A program made the translations under genes and the position numbers. From Coprinellus micaceus (Eukaryota; Basidiomycota; Agaricomycetes; Agaricales; Psathyrellaceae): 64,000 nt of DNA. Position 1 is the stretch's first letter. Each line of letters begins with the position of its first letter. Shown piece after piece: positions 43,605 to 54,841 of the stretch. A model generated the notes under the pieces. It was not told the DNA's origin. It did not search any database and saw nothing but the letters and a program-made list of their open reading frames with translations. The stretch spans positions 2,356,001-2,420,000 of the forward strand of contig OX596346.1 in NCBI GenBank assembly GCA_951394405.1. The letters are read 5' to 3'.

Positions 43605-45848
43605 CTAGGTGAGAGCTGTCGAGGGGCGTCAGTGAAAGGGGATTCGCACAGGCGGAAGGAGATGGGGGCGTACTGTACTTGGGACCGCCGCTGCCCTCGG
43701 GGACGGTCCAGGTGATGTCCTGCGTGGGCACCTTGATGTCGCAGAGCTTGCAATGGATGCAGTTCTGGGAGATATGCGTGAATATCGGGAAGGAAGAGGG
43801 AATGGGAACAGGCCATACCTGAGAGTTGATCACAAGCTTTTTGCCCTGCCATGCGTCTCCCTCGGGGGTGTTCCCACTACCCTCGACGTCAACGTACTCA
43901 TAGACACCCGCAGGGCACGCCCTCTGCAAGAGCCCAGCGTATTCGCCCACATTGACCTTGACGTGCTCGACGCGACGCTTCCTCTCCGCCTCCACCTCGT
44001 CCTCAGTTACAGCCTCAATCTCCGCCTCAGCCTTGAGGGCGTTGACGCCAGCCCCAACCGCAAAGTTCTGCGACTCTTCGACCCCTTTGACGAAGTCCTT
44101 GGTTTTGACGACGCGCAGGTGGACGGGTTGGTCTTCGGCGTGGTTTGTGCCGGTGAGGGCGACGCTGGTCATGAGGTCGGTGGAGAGGGGAGCTTCGAAG
44201 GGAGGGTAGTCGATGGGGGTGTGGAGGTCGGCTTTCTCAGTGAAGGATGAATCGAGAGACGAAGTTTTGTCCTACATATGGAGGAACCGCTTTGAACATC
44301 CACGCCATCCCTTGACTAGAAGCAGGTTCTCTTACCGTTTTCACGGGGCCGTGCGACGGCCTGTGGTGCTTGAAGGTCCAGGGCACACGACCCTTCAAAA
44401 AGAGAGTATCGACACCAGAGTACGCCATCCCTCCCCAAATTCCCAGCTTCGTACCAAAGGAAGGCCTGAGGTTTCTCACCTCGTAGAGGTCGTCGCGCAC
44501 CCACGAGTTGTGGAAGGCCTTGTCATAGCCTGACATGTCGGTAGGAGCACCCTCACTCTCCTCCGCTTCCGCCTCCTTCTCCGCCGCCTTTCCATGAATA
44601 GCCTCGTATGCAGCTTCAGCAGCAAGCATACCCGTCTTCATGGCGTTGTGGGTACCCTTGATTTTCGCAATGTTGACAACTCCCGCCGAGCAACCAAGGA
44701 GGGCGCCACCGGGGAAATTGAGCTTGGGAATCGACTGGAAGCCACCTTCCGTCAACGACCGAGCGCCATAGCCTATCCGCTCTCCGTCCTTGAGCAACCT
44801 CCTGAAGAATGGGTGGTGCTTCATGCGTTGCAGCTCGCGGTAGGGGCTGAGGTAGGGGTTTTTGTAGTCGAGGGCAATAACAAGACCCAGACTGACGAGG
44901 CCATCGTTCATGTGGTATACCCAGCCACCTCCGTAGGTATCCGAGCTGAGTGGCCAGCCCAAGAGATGCTGCACAAGGCCGGGCTTGTATTGCGAGGGAT
45001 CTACCCGCCAGACTTCCTTGAGGCCGATGGCGTAGGTTTGGGGTTCGGATTCCTTGCGGAGGTCGTACATTTGAATAGCCTGCTTGGAGAGTGAACCGTG
45101 GGCACCCTCTGCCAGCAGGGTGACTTTTGACCGGAAAGCCATTCCAGGCTCGAAGGAGGACTTCATTCGGAAGTCTTTGGTCAAGCCGACTTCGTTCGTG
45201 ATGACCCCACGGACACTTCGGACATCGTTACCCCAAGCATCCTTCGCGTCAGGGGTTTCGCTGAGCAGGAGTTGAGCACCAGCAAATCCCGGGTAGATTT
45301 CGACACCGTATTCGTTTTCAGCGACGTTCGCTAGCCAACGAGCGTATTGGGAGAGAGACACGATGTAGTTGCCCTTGTTGCTCATCTGTGGAGGATGGGG
45401 CATGGGGAAGGACATCTTCTCGGTCATGTAAAGCATCTTGGACAAAGTCGCTGGCTGCTTCAACGGGTGGTCTTCCATCGTCCGCCATTCAGGCAAAAGT
45501 TCGTCAAGAGCTCTTGGCTCAATCACCGCTCCGGAGAGGATATGTGAACCTAGTCCAACGATGAGGTCATCACACCTTCGGACGCAGCGGGAATGACAGA
45601 CCAGCTTCAGAGCCCTTCTCCAGCACGACCACTCGAATCTCGTTCCCCTTCTCCCTTTCCAGCTGCTTCAACCGGATAGCAGCACTCAGACCTGCTGGGC
45701 CGCCGCCAACGATACAGACGTCGACCTCGTCCTCTGCGCGTTCGATGGACTTGGGGTCGAATGGCTGGTTCCATCGTGGTGCAGAGGTTCGGATTGACCT
45801 CTTGAGGAGGAGCCGGGCAGGCAGGAGAGCGGGTTTTGACCTGAGCAT
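43605..45848 (-). CDS. CIR2: Electron-transfer-flavoprotein:ubiquinone oxidoreductase
   Basis: This inner-membrane enzyme takes electrons from ETF (fatty-acid and amino-acid oxidation) to ubiquinone. Exons are 45848-45602, 45549-44336, 44271-43819, 43764-43674 and 43615-43605 (671 residues). The start is a Met after an Arg/Leu-rich targeting peptide; a TTG upstream is not needed. The FAD-binding site is VDVCIVGGGPAGLSAAIRL. Further blocks are SHILSGAVIEPRAL, LLAEGAHGSLSKQ, GGWVYHMNDGLVSLGLV, GALLGCSAGVVNIAKIKGTHNAMKTG, then the 4Fe-4S ligands in RACPAGVYEY and NCIHCKLCDIK. The last exon is an 11 nt micro-exon that creates the conserved GPKYTLT end. A Glu/Ala-rich insert lies near the middle. 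Confidence 0.94.
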
Positions 45849-46953
45849 TGGGAGCAAGTCAGAGTGAAAGCCGAAGTCAGAATTGTCCGACGGCGCGCGA
45901 CCAATTCAATGATCGCTTTTCACGTGGAGTATGGGGAATGCTCGTGACCGGATCTTCCTTCCCCAGAGCCAATCACATTTCGCGGATATCCACCTCCCTG
46001 TCGTACCCCTCCGTACTACCCAGGACAGTTTTGCAATGTCCTACAGTCGATCATCGAAGCCGGGTTTCGACAGGGTCTCCGCGAAAGTAACAACAACTGG
46101 ACAATTGAAGTCGCGGTCCAGCGCATTCTACAGTTAAGTCCCAAGACGGGCTTGGGTGCGTAGCCAGCTATTCAGTCCCATCGTACGGTTTCGTCGAGCT
46201 CGCCTTGATAGTACATCAAACCCAAGGTAATTACCCGCTCGTTGACAGAAGAAGCGTCAAGGCTCTCCACATACGGTATAAGGGAGTACCGATGGCCATC
46301 CGTCATTCCGAGGCCAGACATCGTGGGGATCAAGCGTTCCACACCCCCGAACAAGGATCCTCAAACTTCAAAACAGAAAACTCCACGCTTGAGCCCGGCG
46401 GGTCAAACAGCGTGGATGCCGTGCGCGGATGGGCATTTGGGAAGCTCGCGTCTTAAGCGCCCGCCTCCGGTTCGGAGAATTGACCGCCGGAGGCCTGTAG
46501 GGAATGAGTTCAATCTCGTCCGCACAAACAACAATACGTGAGGAGACAGTAGTCTGACTCGCCTTCCTATCGACATTAGCAAGAAGCCTTCACGGGGCTT
46601 CCCTGTGGCGTCCGTGATGACCTCGACTCCTGAATAAGGTGCCCCAAGATCAGTAGATGTGGGTCCGGCTCTTTAGTCAGGCAACCAGTTGGGTATGAAA
46701 GTGATGTCTAGAGTCGGTATGGGCATGTAAAAACGAGGGAGTAGAGGTTCCACACGCCCGATGAGTAGTGCGTACGTGGGTCTGTGAACAACGGGTATAG
46801 GATGGCGCGCAAGCGAGAAACGTACAAGACAAGGAAATGGGTACAAGGCAAACGTGTGGTGTCGTAGGGTGTACTGAATGGTATTTAGGTCACGCAGACA
46901 AGATAGGTCCAAGGGGAAAGGAAAGGCCCAAGGGGAGGAGGAAGTCAAGCTAT
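45849..46953. other. No gene recognised
   Basis: About 1.1 kb contain only short frames on both strands. They include promoter sequence for CIR2 and the 3' side of the F-box-like gene. Confidence 0.4.
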
Positions 46954-48861
46954 CTACCACCCAGCCCTGGATCTTGATTTCTTCTTGGTCTTTTTGACCA
47001 CTTCATCCGTCGCAAGAGCCTGCGCCCCTACCTGCCTATGCGAGAAATATATCTTCTCAACCCTCTTCCAGGACTTTGCATCTTCCTCGTGCTTCGGCGT
47101 GCCCGATATCCCTTTCAACGCGGGGAACACCCGGACGAGGAAGGCGGCAACATCCAGTCGACGTTGAGTGGACCTCGGTGCCCTTCCATTAGAACGAACC
47201 GAGAGTTTCTCCATCAGGTGCTTTGAGAGGTACTCGGTTGGCAAAACAGGGACGTCGTCCGCCTCCACAAGCGTCGCGATGGAGCGAAGGGAGGGATTAG
47301 ACTCTGCCACCTTTTGGAGTGACTGTAGGCTCCCAAGCTTGAGACTATCCCTGGGCAGCGAGGTAGCTGGTACAGGTAGAAATTTGAGTGAATTGAGCTT
47401 ATCCAGATTCCGGATGGTGCTGAGCATCCCGTCAACAACATCCACGGAGAAGAACGGCACGCCATCGATGGAAAGACTCTCCAAACCCTTTGGTGTTGAT
47501 ATGGCAGTGAAGAAGTCTTGCGTGTTCAAGTTGGGGTTTGCGCGAAGAGGATCAACCCCTTCCAGGTTGACATCTGCCCGCAACTTCGCGTTCACGGACT
47601 TCAAGCCCGGATTTCGCCTGAGGTGGGCGGCGACTGCGAGGGGTAGCAGAGCTGCATCGCGGTGAGAATAGACGAGAATTTCGAGGGAGACGAGAGATCG
47701 AGGGGAAATGTGGGCGGCAACCATGCACTGCATAGTCGACTCGGCGTCAACGGATAGCGAAACCAGGTGCTCATGTCTTGAGGGTCGCGATAGGGCCGTG
47801 CTATAACCCTGAGCGGTGGAGAGCGGTGCATCAGACGCGACGTCGCACCGGTCTTGCTTGATGGCCAGACACCTGAGTTCTCGGAGGGACCCGATGCACT
47901 GAACGAGATCCTGGGAGGTAGTAATTGGGGAGAGCCTGACGAAGAGGTGGCGCAAGGAACTGAGCTGGGAGATAGAGAGCAGTGTCTGGCTTGACGCGAC
48001 ATGTTGCACCCGAAGCTCCGTCATGGCGGCTGACCCCTCCCCGTCAGGCCCTGGTAGGCTGGAGTTCAGCAGAGCGACATCTGCGCACGTTGAAGGTGTA
48101 ATTCGGAGATGAAGAAACTCCACTTGGCGAATGATTGATGTGGAGATGAAGGAGGCGAGGGGGCTTTCGCATGTCAAGACAAGCCGCCTGACTTCGGAAA
48201 ACCAGCGCATGTGTAATGGCCTTTTCGACCCTAGGAAAGACACCCATGATGGATCCATTCCGAGGCCACCGGGCTTAATGATGAGCGTCTTTATCTTCGA
48301 CGCGTAGCTCTCAAACCGACTCCATTTTAGCGCCGAGATTCCTTTTGGGAAGATCTACGAGTGTAACCGTGAGTACGCAAAGAGGAAGGCACTTGATAAC
48401 GTACCAGGTTTTGCCCTTGTCCGTTTCCACAGTCTATTCTTTCTCCCCCTAGAATACTCTCTAGCAAAGGCGCCAAGGTGTCGATAGTCTCCCAAACATG
48501 TGGGGTAGACGCACTGTAGAAAGCTTTGTTCACCCGTGCAACTGGGGCGAGGTGTCTGGCAAGCACACGAGTGGTAGATTCGGGCAACGGGAGTAAAATT
48601 TTGGAACCCCCAGTGATTTTTTCGCCTGCGATGAGGCCTCGCAGGTGTCCACAGATGACCGAAGCGACTTCAACGACATCCAGAGCACGCTGGGCTGAAC
48701 TGAGCCGAGGCGGCGTGGGACTGGCCATCGCCGTCGTGGTGGTCTACGCGCCTCGAGTCAACTGTGGGTCCACCGTGTAGAAAGGAAACCTGACGGACCT
48801 CTTTTCGAGCCCGTTTCGACCTGCGGGACCTGGACTTTTTGCGGGACGTTGAAGGGGGCAT
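46954..48861 (-). CDS. F-box-like/leucine-rich protein, paralogue A
   Basis: Exons are 48861-48799, 48743-48405 and 48354-46954 (600 residues), with introns of 55 and 50 nt. The 21-residue first exon is very basic (SRKKSRSRRSKRARKE). Exon 2 holds an F-box-like segment: ALDVVEVASVICGHL and LARHLAPVARVNKAFYSASTPHVWETI. Exon 3 starts IFPKGISALKWSRFESYASK and contains MDPSWVSFLGSKRP followed by irregular leucine-rich strands, with a Lys/Arg-rich end. Exon layout and the PxWVSFLG block match the gene at 50461-52330, so the two are duplicates. It is likely an SCF adaptor or a derivative of one. Confidence 0.75.
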
Positions 48862-49539
48862 CCAATGGAGGGGCTGAGTAATTGGGAGAGCGTTGTGGAG
48901 AGAAAAAAAAGAGTGACTGACAGCTGGAAATGTATTGGCTTTTGTAACGACGAGCGGTGGACCCCTGGGACTTGGACTTCCCGCTCCAGCCATCATCTGG
49001 TCCTGATCGCACCGCTAAGCGCCGGTCCGCGCCTATATTTCGAAACTCGAAATTAGGAGGTGATACGGCATTCGCCGCGTCGACTAGCGTGATTCTTGAT
49101 ATATTGAACCGAGCGGTTTTAGTTCTATGATTCACCGCTGTCGTTCGCCAAACCTTCGTCCGGACTCAGGCTGTTAACGAACCAAGGGCGTTGTCTGCTC
49201 TGGATGGCCAGCACTCAGCACTGGGGGGCGCATATGATAGAATTGGAGTACCCTCTGGCAGGTTCTCAAGAACGTCCTAGCGCCTCTATCGGTGAGTAGC
49301 TGCCTGGCCTTGCACGAACTGCCGTCATTTATGTCGCGAGCGGGTCAACGGTCTCGTCACTGATCGCGATATTCCGGGCCGAATAGTGAGGTGGCTCTCA
49401 TTCGCCGGTTCGTGCAAGTTCGTCACCTGGCCCTACTCTGAAACGCGTCGTTCAAGCGTGAATGAGGTCCCAGCCCCCTTACTCTTAACACTGACGCGCC
49501 TTCTGTCCTCGTCAACACTTTCCTTGGATTTGAGCTGGA
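48862..49539. other. Intergenic, divergent promoters
   Basis: There are ~680 bp between the F-box-like gene A (leftward) and the small conserved gene (rightward). Only short frames are visible. Confidence 0.4.
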
Positions 49540-50273
49540 ATGCCCGCCGAATCCAGCAACACTCCCGTCAGCAAGTTCTTCAAGCCATACACCAATTATG
49601 GCTTTTACTACAACCCCGCCGACTCAGCAAACAATGAATTCAGAAGACTCTACAGGCATATGAAATGGCAGCGCCCCAAAGTCATCGATCCACCGCCCCC
49701 GCCCCTAGCGGGTCACATTGCACGCTTTCAGTTCGGGCAGGCACTCATTCAACAATTTGGGGAGAGCTTTGGGGAGAACGTGGATAGCTTGGATTCATGG
49801 CAAGCTCTATGTGCCGCTGTGTATATAGATCCTGTACCCGACACTTTGGAGGATGCACAGATTGTGAGTAGTCTTGTCAAAACACCGATCGAGCTCGAAC
49901 TGAACCTCCCACCTGGTACGCGTATCAGGCTTTCGAGCGAACACACGTCAACCTGGTCGACTTGACGGAGAACCACATTAACAAGCGTGAAATTAAGAGG
50001 TTCCCGACAGTGAAGGAGTTGAGCGACTATACAAAGGCACATGGACGTTACTTCCCTCGAGAGGACGTCAAAGAGGGAGGTCTTCTTTGCCATCTCCTCC
50101 GCCACATTCACAATCCCAGGATAGACGATGAGGCCCTCAAAAATGGTGGCAGACGGGTATCAGGTGGGAAGTGGAGAGGAAGTCATGGGAACCAGGAGGG
50201 GAAGCGGCAGCTGGAGAAGAACGGACTCACCACGAGGGGGCGGAAAGGTAACCCGGCAGTGGTGGCCGGATAG
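49540..50273 (+). CDS. Conserved small basidiomycete protein, unknown function
   Basis: Exons are 49540-49863 and 49929-50273 (222 residues); the 65 nt intron has a GTGAGT donor. Recognisable blocks are KFFKPYTNYGFYYNPADSA, FRRLYRHMKW, ARFQFGQALIQQFGESFG, SWQALCAAVYIDPVPDTLEDAQ, THVNLVDL, FPTVKELSDYTKAHGRYFP and LLCHLLRHIHNP. The first half resembles a module seen in many Agaricomycete proteins in which a Trp/Arg-rich segment precedes a THVNxVDL motif. No enzymatic motif is visible. The Gly/Lys-rich last ~45 residues may be a non-conserved extension. Confidence 0.65.
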
Positions 50274-50460
50274 GGCAAGGTTCTTATCGGCAGGTCACCT
50301 AAAGGCTAACGTCGCGGTGGAATCCCATATATCCCGGAATATTTCAATTGCTTCTAGACTGCATTCGCGATACCCTACAGTACAACCTACTCACGAGCCT
50401 GAATAATCATATTGCAACTGCTCGTGGTGCCAGATACTTTGCGAAGGCCCCCGTACACTC

Positions 50461-52330
50461 TCACCCCCATCTACCCCTCTTTCCGATACCTCGCCCACGC
50501 TCAAACAATCTGCCTCCTTCAGAGCGCATAGCGATCGAACTTGGCGGTGATAAATTATGCCAACCATAATTGCTTTGTCGCTGGTCGTTACGGCCGATGT
50601 TCAGGCATAGATCGTCTGTTTGATCCAGATATGATAGAGAAACCGGGATCGTAGGCGTTTGGGAAAAGCGTTCCGGATTTTCGATACTCGATATGTTTTG
50701 GCTCAAGGTCTCTTCCGCAGATCCACGACCAAAAAGCTGTATGCCTTCGATATCGAGCTTCCGGAGACCTGAGAGGAGGCTAAGGGCTTCAAAGGTAGCC
50801 CCAATGTTGGATGCCTTGCTATTGGACTGTATGTTCGAAGTCGCCCCGGAGCTCCCGCTCGTATCCGCACTGCTCTCACTGTCTTCAGTGGCAGGCTTGA
50901 CGATAACCGAGGTCAACCCCAAATTACGTCTCAGGTACAAATGCAGCGCAGGTATCATGTAGGATGTATCCGAAGCTGGGGTGGACATATGCAGGGATTC
51001 GAGGGCCTGCGGTGTGAAGGCGGCTGCTATCAGACGTTGGGTTGAGGCGCCGGCGCTTACTGTAAGCGATCGAAGGCGCACCAAGGTTGGTGGGCGAACA
51101 AGAGCAGCGTCGAATGCTTCGTCCGTCAAAATGTCTTGGCCGTGCTTGGACTTCTTTGATTTGCCTGGGCCAGTTGAGTGGGGCATCTGGTGTATGGACA
51201 ATTCTTCGAGCGCCCCCAGCCGTCCGATCAATTTGGTCAGACGAGCAACATTGATGCGGGAAGGAATATTGAGGCGAAGGCATGTCAAGGAACGGAGGAG
51301 TGTGATTTGAGTCAATGCAGCAGGGTCTATTGTGTCCTCGAGTCGGAGAGCTTTCATGGTCGAGTTCCTTGATGCGGCTGCGCTGAGAACAGGGAATTCG
51401 AGTTCATTCTGCCCAGAGGGCAAGTGAGGAGCGTCCGGACGCCTTATATGGAGGAAGTCGAGCTGATGAGCCACGGAGATGGTGATAAAATGTGACAATG
51501 GGTCGTCGGAAAAGAGAAGCACACGTTTGGCTGCCGGGAACCATGACATGTCGGGGGGCTTGGAGACGCCTAAGAAGGATACCCATCCAGGGTCGACACG
51601 GGGACAAGGAGGTGAGAAGGTGAGCGTCTTGACTTTGGATGCGTGTATCTTGAAGCGCGCCCATTGCTGTTGTGAGATCCCTTTTCGAAAGGACTGGGGG
51701 GAGTGTGAGCCATTAACGAAGTGAGTACTAAGAAAGCAACATTTTGACCGACGCACCAAAACACGAACATTCCCTTCAACTTGTATGTTTCCGCGGACGA
51801 GCACTCTAAAGAAGGGTTCGATCGCGTGTATGCACTCCCAAATTTGATCTGTAGCAATTGTCCAGAAGATCTTGTTTACTCGAGCAAGAGGGGCGAGATT
51901 TCCTGAATGGCATCGTTCTTTAGAACTCTCACAAAACCCGGTCCTGCTCCCAGGAGTTGACTTCAGGAAGTAGAACACCATCCTGAGGAGCTCTTGGTTT
52001 CCTAGAACCCTCGATACGGCGGAGCCGTGACCCGTCGAGTATGCGCCAGTTTCGGACTTCTGGTTTGTGTCAGACCTCAGCACAACGACGATATTCTAAC
52101 GACTGGACCAACCTGAGTGGATACTATTCTGAATGTTCTTCCAGGAGGCCGAACCTCGTATCCGCTCACAAACGCTTGGTTTATGGCCGTTGCAAGATCG
52201 GTGGTGAATGGCTCGCCCTAGTCAAGTCGAGTCAGATATATCGCATTGAATTCACCAGTCTGCTACACACCTCGTCCGCTTTCTTGTTGTGCTTGTGCTT
52301 CTTATCACGCTTTTGGCTTTTGTCCTTCAT
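50461..52330 (-). CDS. F-box-like/leucine-rich protein, paralogue B
   Basis: Exons are 52330-52271, 52095-51757 and 51693-50461 (543 residues). Exon 1 is basic (KDKSQKRDKKHKHNKK), like paralogue A. Exon 2 is 339 nt, exactly the length of its counterpart, and holds the F-box-like NQELLRMVFYFL and LAPLARVNKIFWTIATDQIWECI. Exon 3 starts SFRKGISQQQWARFKIHASK and has VDPGWVSFLGVSKP, then leucine-rich strands. Intron 1 is long (175 nt). Intron 2 is 63 nt and in frame, so unspliced RNA would add 21 residues. Divergence from A is high, so the duplication is old. Confidence 0.72.
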
Positions 52331-53730
52331 TTTCGCAAAAGTGCGTTCGCTGCTGAGGAAAGAATTGGGGCTCAGCCCAGGTGAGAACAGATGGGCGGTG
52401 GGCTCAGGGCAGGCTCTGTGTGCAGCTGGTGCTCGGTTTTCGCTATCGGGCGGTTCCGATTTTAGCAAAACGTCTCCACTATTTATGCGCCAACGGGGAC
52501 CAAGGTGAGAAGCCATGGGGCCGAAAGGTAGATGATGGAAGGCACCGGGGACCAGCTCGAGTCCCAGGAGGGACAATGGTCGCGCTCTGAGCCGTCCCTC
52601 AAGGCAATCGCCGGCTCGAGGGGTACCCCGCCAAAAGGCATCGGGGGAGATGTGGGTGAAAGAAAGAGAACGCCAACTTGGTCCGACCTATGACCTCATC
52701 ATGGATCGAAGTTCGGCTTAGGCGCCCGTGGCTCGCGCTTTCAAATTCTGACAGTTGGTGGATGACGTGGCCACAAAAAAGTGGCGGGGCACACTCATGG
52801 AGAGCGAGCGTGGATAAGATATTGGATTTGAACGGGGAGCCTCAAGGCCTCAAGCACGAAGGGTTTCAACTCCCCACAGACAATGCCACATTAGTCATCA
52901 AGTCACCTACTTTGCAGAACGAATGGAGGGTATCCATCATCTACTCATGGTTAACAGGAGTACACTTGTGCGTTCATACACTCTCGTTCTAACCTCCTTT
53001 GCTGACATCCTACGCAGTGTCGTAATCGCTCTCGGAACGATCTTCGTATTTCAAGTTGGACCGGTGTTTCGTCTCATTGTGACTCTCAATGCGCCGTGCC
53101 AAACAAAGCGTGACTCCGCCCCGTTCGACGTTCGTGACTTGAACCTCAACCTTCATGTCCTCAATCCATTGGTGAAACTGGACTTACCTCTCTTCCAAGT
53201 TCCTACTCAGACCGGGGAATATCTTGGATATCGTCTTTGGCCGTTGTATCCCCCCCGTCCCGAAACTGTCCTTCGCGCCGTCTTGGATCGAGCTTCAAGC
53301 ACTCCTGATCAGTTTGGTCACCCATCGAACGGACCGAATCTTGCGGGAAAGGAGGGGCTCCCCTTGAAGTGTCACCAAGCATGACACGTCCGGCTGCAAC
53401 ACCACTTACTTCTGACTTCACCCCTGACGTCCTTTCTCGGAATCGGAATCGCCATCGGATGAGTTTAACTGCCGAGTCTACATTCAAATCTTCTGGACAG
53501 CGAACGGCGCCCAGTGTCACTGTATTGGGCGCTGTAATTGTCTCTGTGAAACGACACGCCACGAAACCCCATGAGCATTGGCGCCCTGTATAAAGATAAA
53601 GGTGACGTTCGCAATTCGAGTTCGCATCTCAGACGCTCTGCCAAGCTCGAACCCCTTGAAAACTCCATGGTACGGCGCACACGTTCCTCCTTGGAGACGT
53701 TCTAGTCATATCCAGACCCAACTCACACAG
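52331..53730. other. No gene assigned
   Basis: There are short frames only. One plus-strand frame (52923-53384) has a hydrophobic segment (VVIALGTIFVFQVGPVFRLIV), but there is no other support for a gene. Confidence 0.35.
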
Positions 53731-54279
53731 ATGCCCGCCGTGAACGTCGACCTCAAGTCTTTCGAGTTCGGTACCAAGCTCGTCGCCACGTTCGTCGTCG
53801 AGCGAGCCCAACACGTCCAACGCTTTATTCTCCTTCCCACAGTCGACTCGGTCGAAACGTCTACCGGGCAACTATTCTACGACAATATGGACCAGCTTCT
53901 CAATCTTTCAGAGTACCATGGAACCATAGGCCCTGACGACCTCGCTCTCGATTTCGTCAACGGCGTTCGCATTCGCGCCAAGCTCAAAGCTCCGATGGAA
54001 CGCCGGGTAACCGTCAAGGTTACCGCGGAGGACGCCATGGAAGAGCGGAAGGCCATTAAAAAGCTTTTCGAAAAGCGTGCCAACTCCTTCCCTGTCTTCA
54101 GCGACGGTCCGAGGGTAGGGTTCGAGTCTACCCATGTATACGTCGACTACCTCCTCGGACCCAGTCCCTTCTTCTGGCGTAAGCCCCTATTCCATCTAAT
54201 CGCAGCGAAGAGTGACCCTTGGCCCTTCAGCGTTCCGGCAAATCCCACAAATGGCCACGGGTACGCTGGCGAGGACTGA
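53731..54279 (+). CDS. Small beta-rich protein, family member 1
   Basis: The ATG at 53731 gives 182 residues. The order of motifs GTKLVATFVVE...YHGTIGPDDLALDFVNGVRIRAKL parallels the SKFVATFIID...YTGQVGISKVKLTLKNSVTITGDL pattern in the gene at 58716. The C-terminal third is Lys/Glu-rich and then unrelated. No signal peptide is visible, so it is probably cytosolic or non-classically exported. A 27 nt GTAAGC...CGCAG segment at ~54179-54205 could be a tiny in-frame intron. Its end overlaps the start of the next family member by 29 bp in another frame. Function unknown. Confidence 0.55.
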   Translation: MPAVNVDLKSFEFGTKLVATFVVERAQHVQRFILLPTVDSVETSTGQLFYDNMDQLLNLSEYHGTIGPDDLALDFVNGVRIRAKLKAPMERRVTVKVTAEDAMEERKAIKKLFEKRANSFPVFSDGPRVGFESTHVYVDYLLGPSPFFWRKPLFHLIAAKSDPWPFSVPANPTNGHGYAGED

Positions 54280-54559
54280 ATCCTCTAGCCGCTTCATCGC
54301 GAAGTTCGATATCGACGGCGTCGTTTACGAGTTCACCGCCGATATGGTTCCAAGTATTCAAAAGTTCAAATCGACTGCAGCTCTTTTAACTTACCGCGAT
54401 GCGACGCAGTTGATTGGCACCCAGGTCTTTCAAGGAGCAATCGGGATCGCGGCCGCGACGATTATCATGGAGAACGGGGCGACCATTACGGCGGTGCTCG
54501 ACGCTGCCGTGGACCCAGCAAGCACAATCTGTGGGGCTGGTCATTGGAACGAGGCGTAA
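54251..54559 (+). CDS. Small beta-rich protein, family member 2
   Basis: The ATG at 54251 gives 102 residues. It aligns end to end with the 58716 gene: SRFIAKFDIDGVVYEF against SKFVATFIIDEIQYIY, AALLTYRDATQLIGT against AVLTYSDTSDLTTT, and the closing VDPAST-CGAGHWNEA against VDPASTVDGSGTWTTA. The start overlaps the end of member 1 (to 54279). Members 1 and 2 could alternatively be exons of one two-domain gene. Function unknown. Confidence 0.6.
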   Translation: MATGTLARTESSSRFIAKFDIDGVVYEFTADMVPSIQKFKSTAALLTYRDATQLIGTQVFQGAIGIAAATIIMENGATITAVLDAAVDPASTICGAGHWNEA

Positions 54560-54841
54560 CCAGAGGGGAAGATCTTTCCCGATTCCCTCTTCCTCCCTGC
54601 CGTGTTGGGGAACGCCTGCGTTCGGGTTTTGGCCTCGCCAGCACGGTCTGTTCGTTAGTGCTAGGCGCTTCGGTGGCCCGGGACGGCTACGGTCTGAGCT
54701 AGTGGGAAATGGCGCGTTCGGTTTCTTGGGTGTTGGCATAAACATGAGCATTGTATGGAGGCATCAGTGTACATTATCCGAGAGGACGGAGCTGACATGG
54801 CGGGTGATACAGGCAAATACAGCTCTTCTACTGGCAGCCAT

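Noticed and set aside
44594..45094. Plus-strand frames opposite CIR2
   Set aside because: Antisense shadows of a strongly conserved enzyme.
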